Positions 63,421 through 64,000 of a stretch of 64,000 nucleotides of DNA are shown here, one piece after another. A program made the position numbers and the translations under genes. Every line of letters begins with the position of its first letter. Position 1 is the stretch's first letter. The stretch comes from Cladocopium goreaui. Taxonomy: Eukaryota > Sar > Dinophyceae > Suessiales > Symbiodiniaceae. The stretch spans positions 191,501 to 255,500 of the forward strand of contig CAMXCT020001090.1 of assembly GCA_947184155.2 (NCBI GenBank), read 5' to 3'. The notes under the pieces were generated by a model that worked only from the letters and a program-made list of their open reading frames with translations, searched no databases and had not been told where the DNA came from.

Positions 63421-63691
63421 ATCATGGAGTGGTGACAAATTTAAATCGCATCATTGCAGACGCCCATTGCAGACGCCAAATTATTGCCGAATCTTGTGGT
63501 GCCCAGGGTTCCTGAAATGAGAAGGGTTCCATTGTGCTTGTCCGGGACTGAGCGTTCACACCTGGAGCCTCCCTGAGACTTTCCAAACCTCAACGAAAAG
63601 ACTTAAAAGACTCTAATAATCTGAAGATATCTGAATATTCTGCGTTATTCCGGTGTCCACTCAACGAATCAAAACTGAAAGCTTCCTACAA

Positions 63692-63712
63692 CGGCAGGTT
63701 GTAGGCTCTTTG
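63692..63712 (+). other. possible relict spliced leader
   Basis: The segment ends TTTGGCTCAAG and aligns with the end of the dinoflagellate spliced leader (…GTAGCCATTTTGGCTCAAG) with 16 of 21 identities, including an exact 11-base 3' end. Relict leaders at this position mark genes copied back from trans-spliced mRNA. An ORF follows within about 15 bp. Confidence 0.45.
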
Positions 63713-63724
63713 GCTCAAGGGACG

Positions 63725-63860
63725 GATGCAAAAATGTAGCCCTGCTGCAGCTCCCCGTGGCGCTTTACGGCTTGGACGATGCCATCGAAGTGCTTGGGCC
63801 CAAAAACATCGCCTTACGAGGTCCACAAATGTCCGCCAGTCCCTTGAGTCAGCTACAGAT
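63725..63860 (+). CDS. hypothetical ORF after the relict leader
   Basis: Open frame CKNVALLQLPVALYGLDDAI, EVLGPKNIALRGPQMSASPL and SQLQIS, beginning just after the leader-like sequence and continuing to the right. Hydrophobic strand followed by a Gly-rich loop. Family unknown. If a retrogene, it should lack introns over its full length. Confidence 0.35.
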
Positions 63861-64000
63861 CAGTACACGTCAGATTACACGTAGCTTGATATTTCCGAAA
63901 TATTTCCAGTCTTCGGAAGGTAGTCTCCCAGTCTCGCATTTCTGCAACACTCTATATATTCGAATATAGTCTGAGCACTGAGTCCTGTGAAAGCAACTCC

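Overview
This window looks like nuclear DNA of a dinoflagellate, most likely of the Symbiodiniaceae type; the genus is an inference. There are no operons, ribosome binding sites or compact bacterial genes. Coding potential is broken into short exons of about 80 to 800 bases. Several exons have recognisable dinoflagellate character: Lys/Pro/Ala-rich basic proteins, C5 cytosine methyltransferase fragments, and an expanded family with IPC...GTHAR...ENP motifs. One site near 63.7 kb resembles a relict spliced leader. Roughly a third of the window is tandem or foldback repeat. No rRNA, tRNA or CRISPR was seen. Exon boundaries below are approximate, because dinoflagellate introns often lack GT-AG ends.

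Layout. 0-5.1 kb, minus strand: a KRPA-rich protein, an RG-rich exon, a 167-residue hypothetical exon, a 367-residue exon and a GIY-YIG-like exon. 5.7-11.4 kb, minus: a multi-exon gene or genes of unknown function, with a G-rich minisatellite in one intron. 11.8-17.6 kb, minus: a transposase-like protein with a candidate D-D-D core, followed by a C5 DNA methyltransferase in four exons. 17.7-25.5 kb: back-to-back tandem arrays with periods of about 7, 72, 17, 348, 285, 17 and 42 bp, with no credible gene. 25.5-28.5 kb: mostly featureless, with one foldback element and an AT-rich array.

28.6-40.5 kb, plus: many short exons. They start with the C-terminal part of a second C5 methyltransferase (29.5-30.4 kb), pass through unrecognised exons, and reach a second, decayed transposase-like protein (37.6-39.5 kb) with C-terminal exons. 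42.5-43.0 kb, minus: the IPC/ENP-family exon. 43.6-50.35 kb: a higher-order satellite. 52.5-58.9 kb, minus: a multi-exon gene of unknown function, interrupted at an exon end by a 2.1 kb terminal-inverted-repeat element with a 4-bp target duplication. 60.1-61.5 kb: three more simple arrays. 63.7 kb: the relict spliced leader and a following ORF.

The main theme is mobile DNA. A cytosine methyltransferase and a DDE-like protein occur together twice, in opposite order and on opposite strands. Four copies of a composite repeat and four separate foldback elements sit in or beside introns. Many coding regions carry single-base frameshifts at homopolymers, so either these are decayed copies or the assembly retains long-read indels; the sequence alone does not decide.
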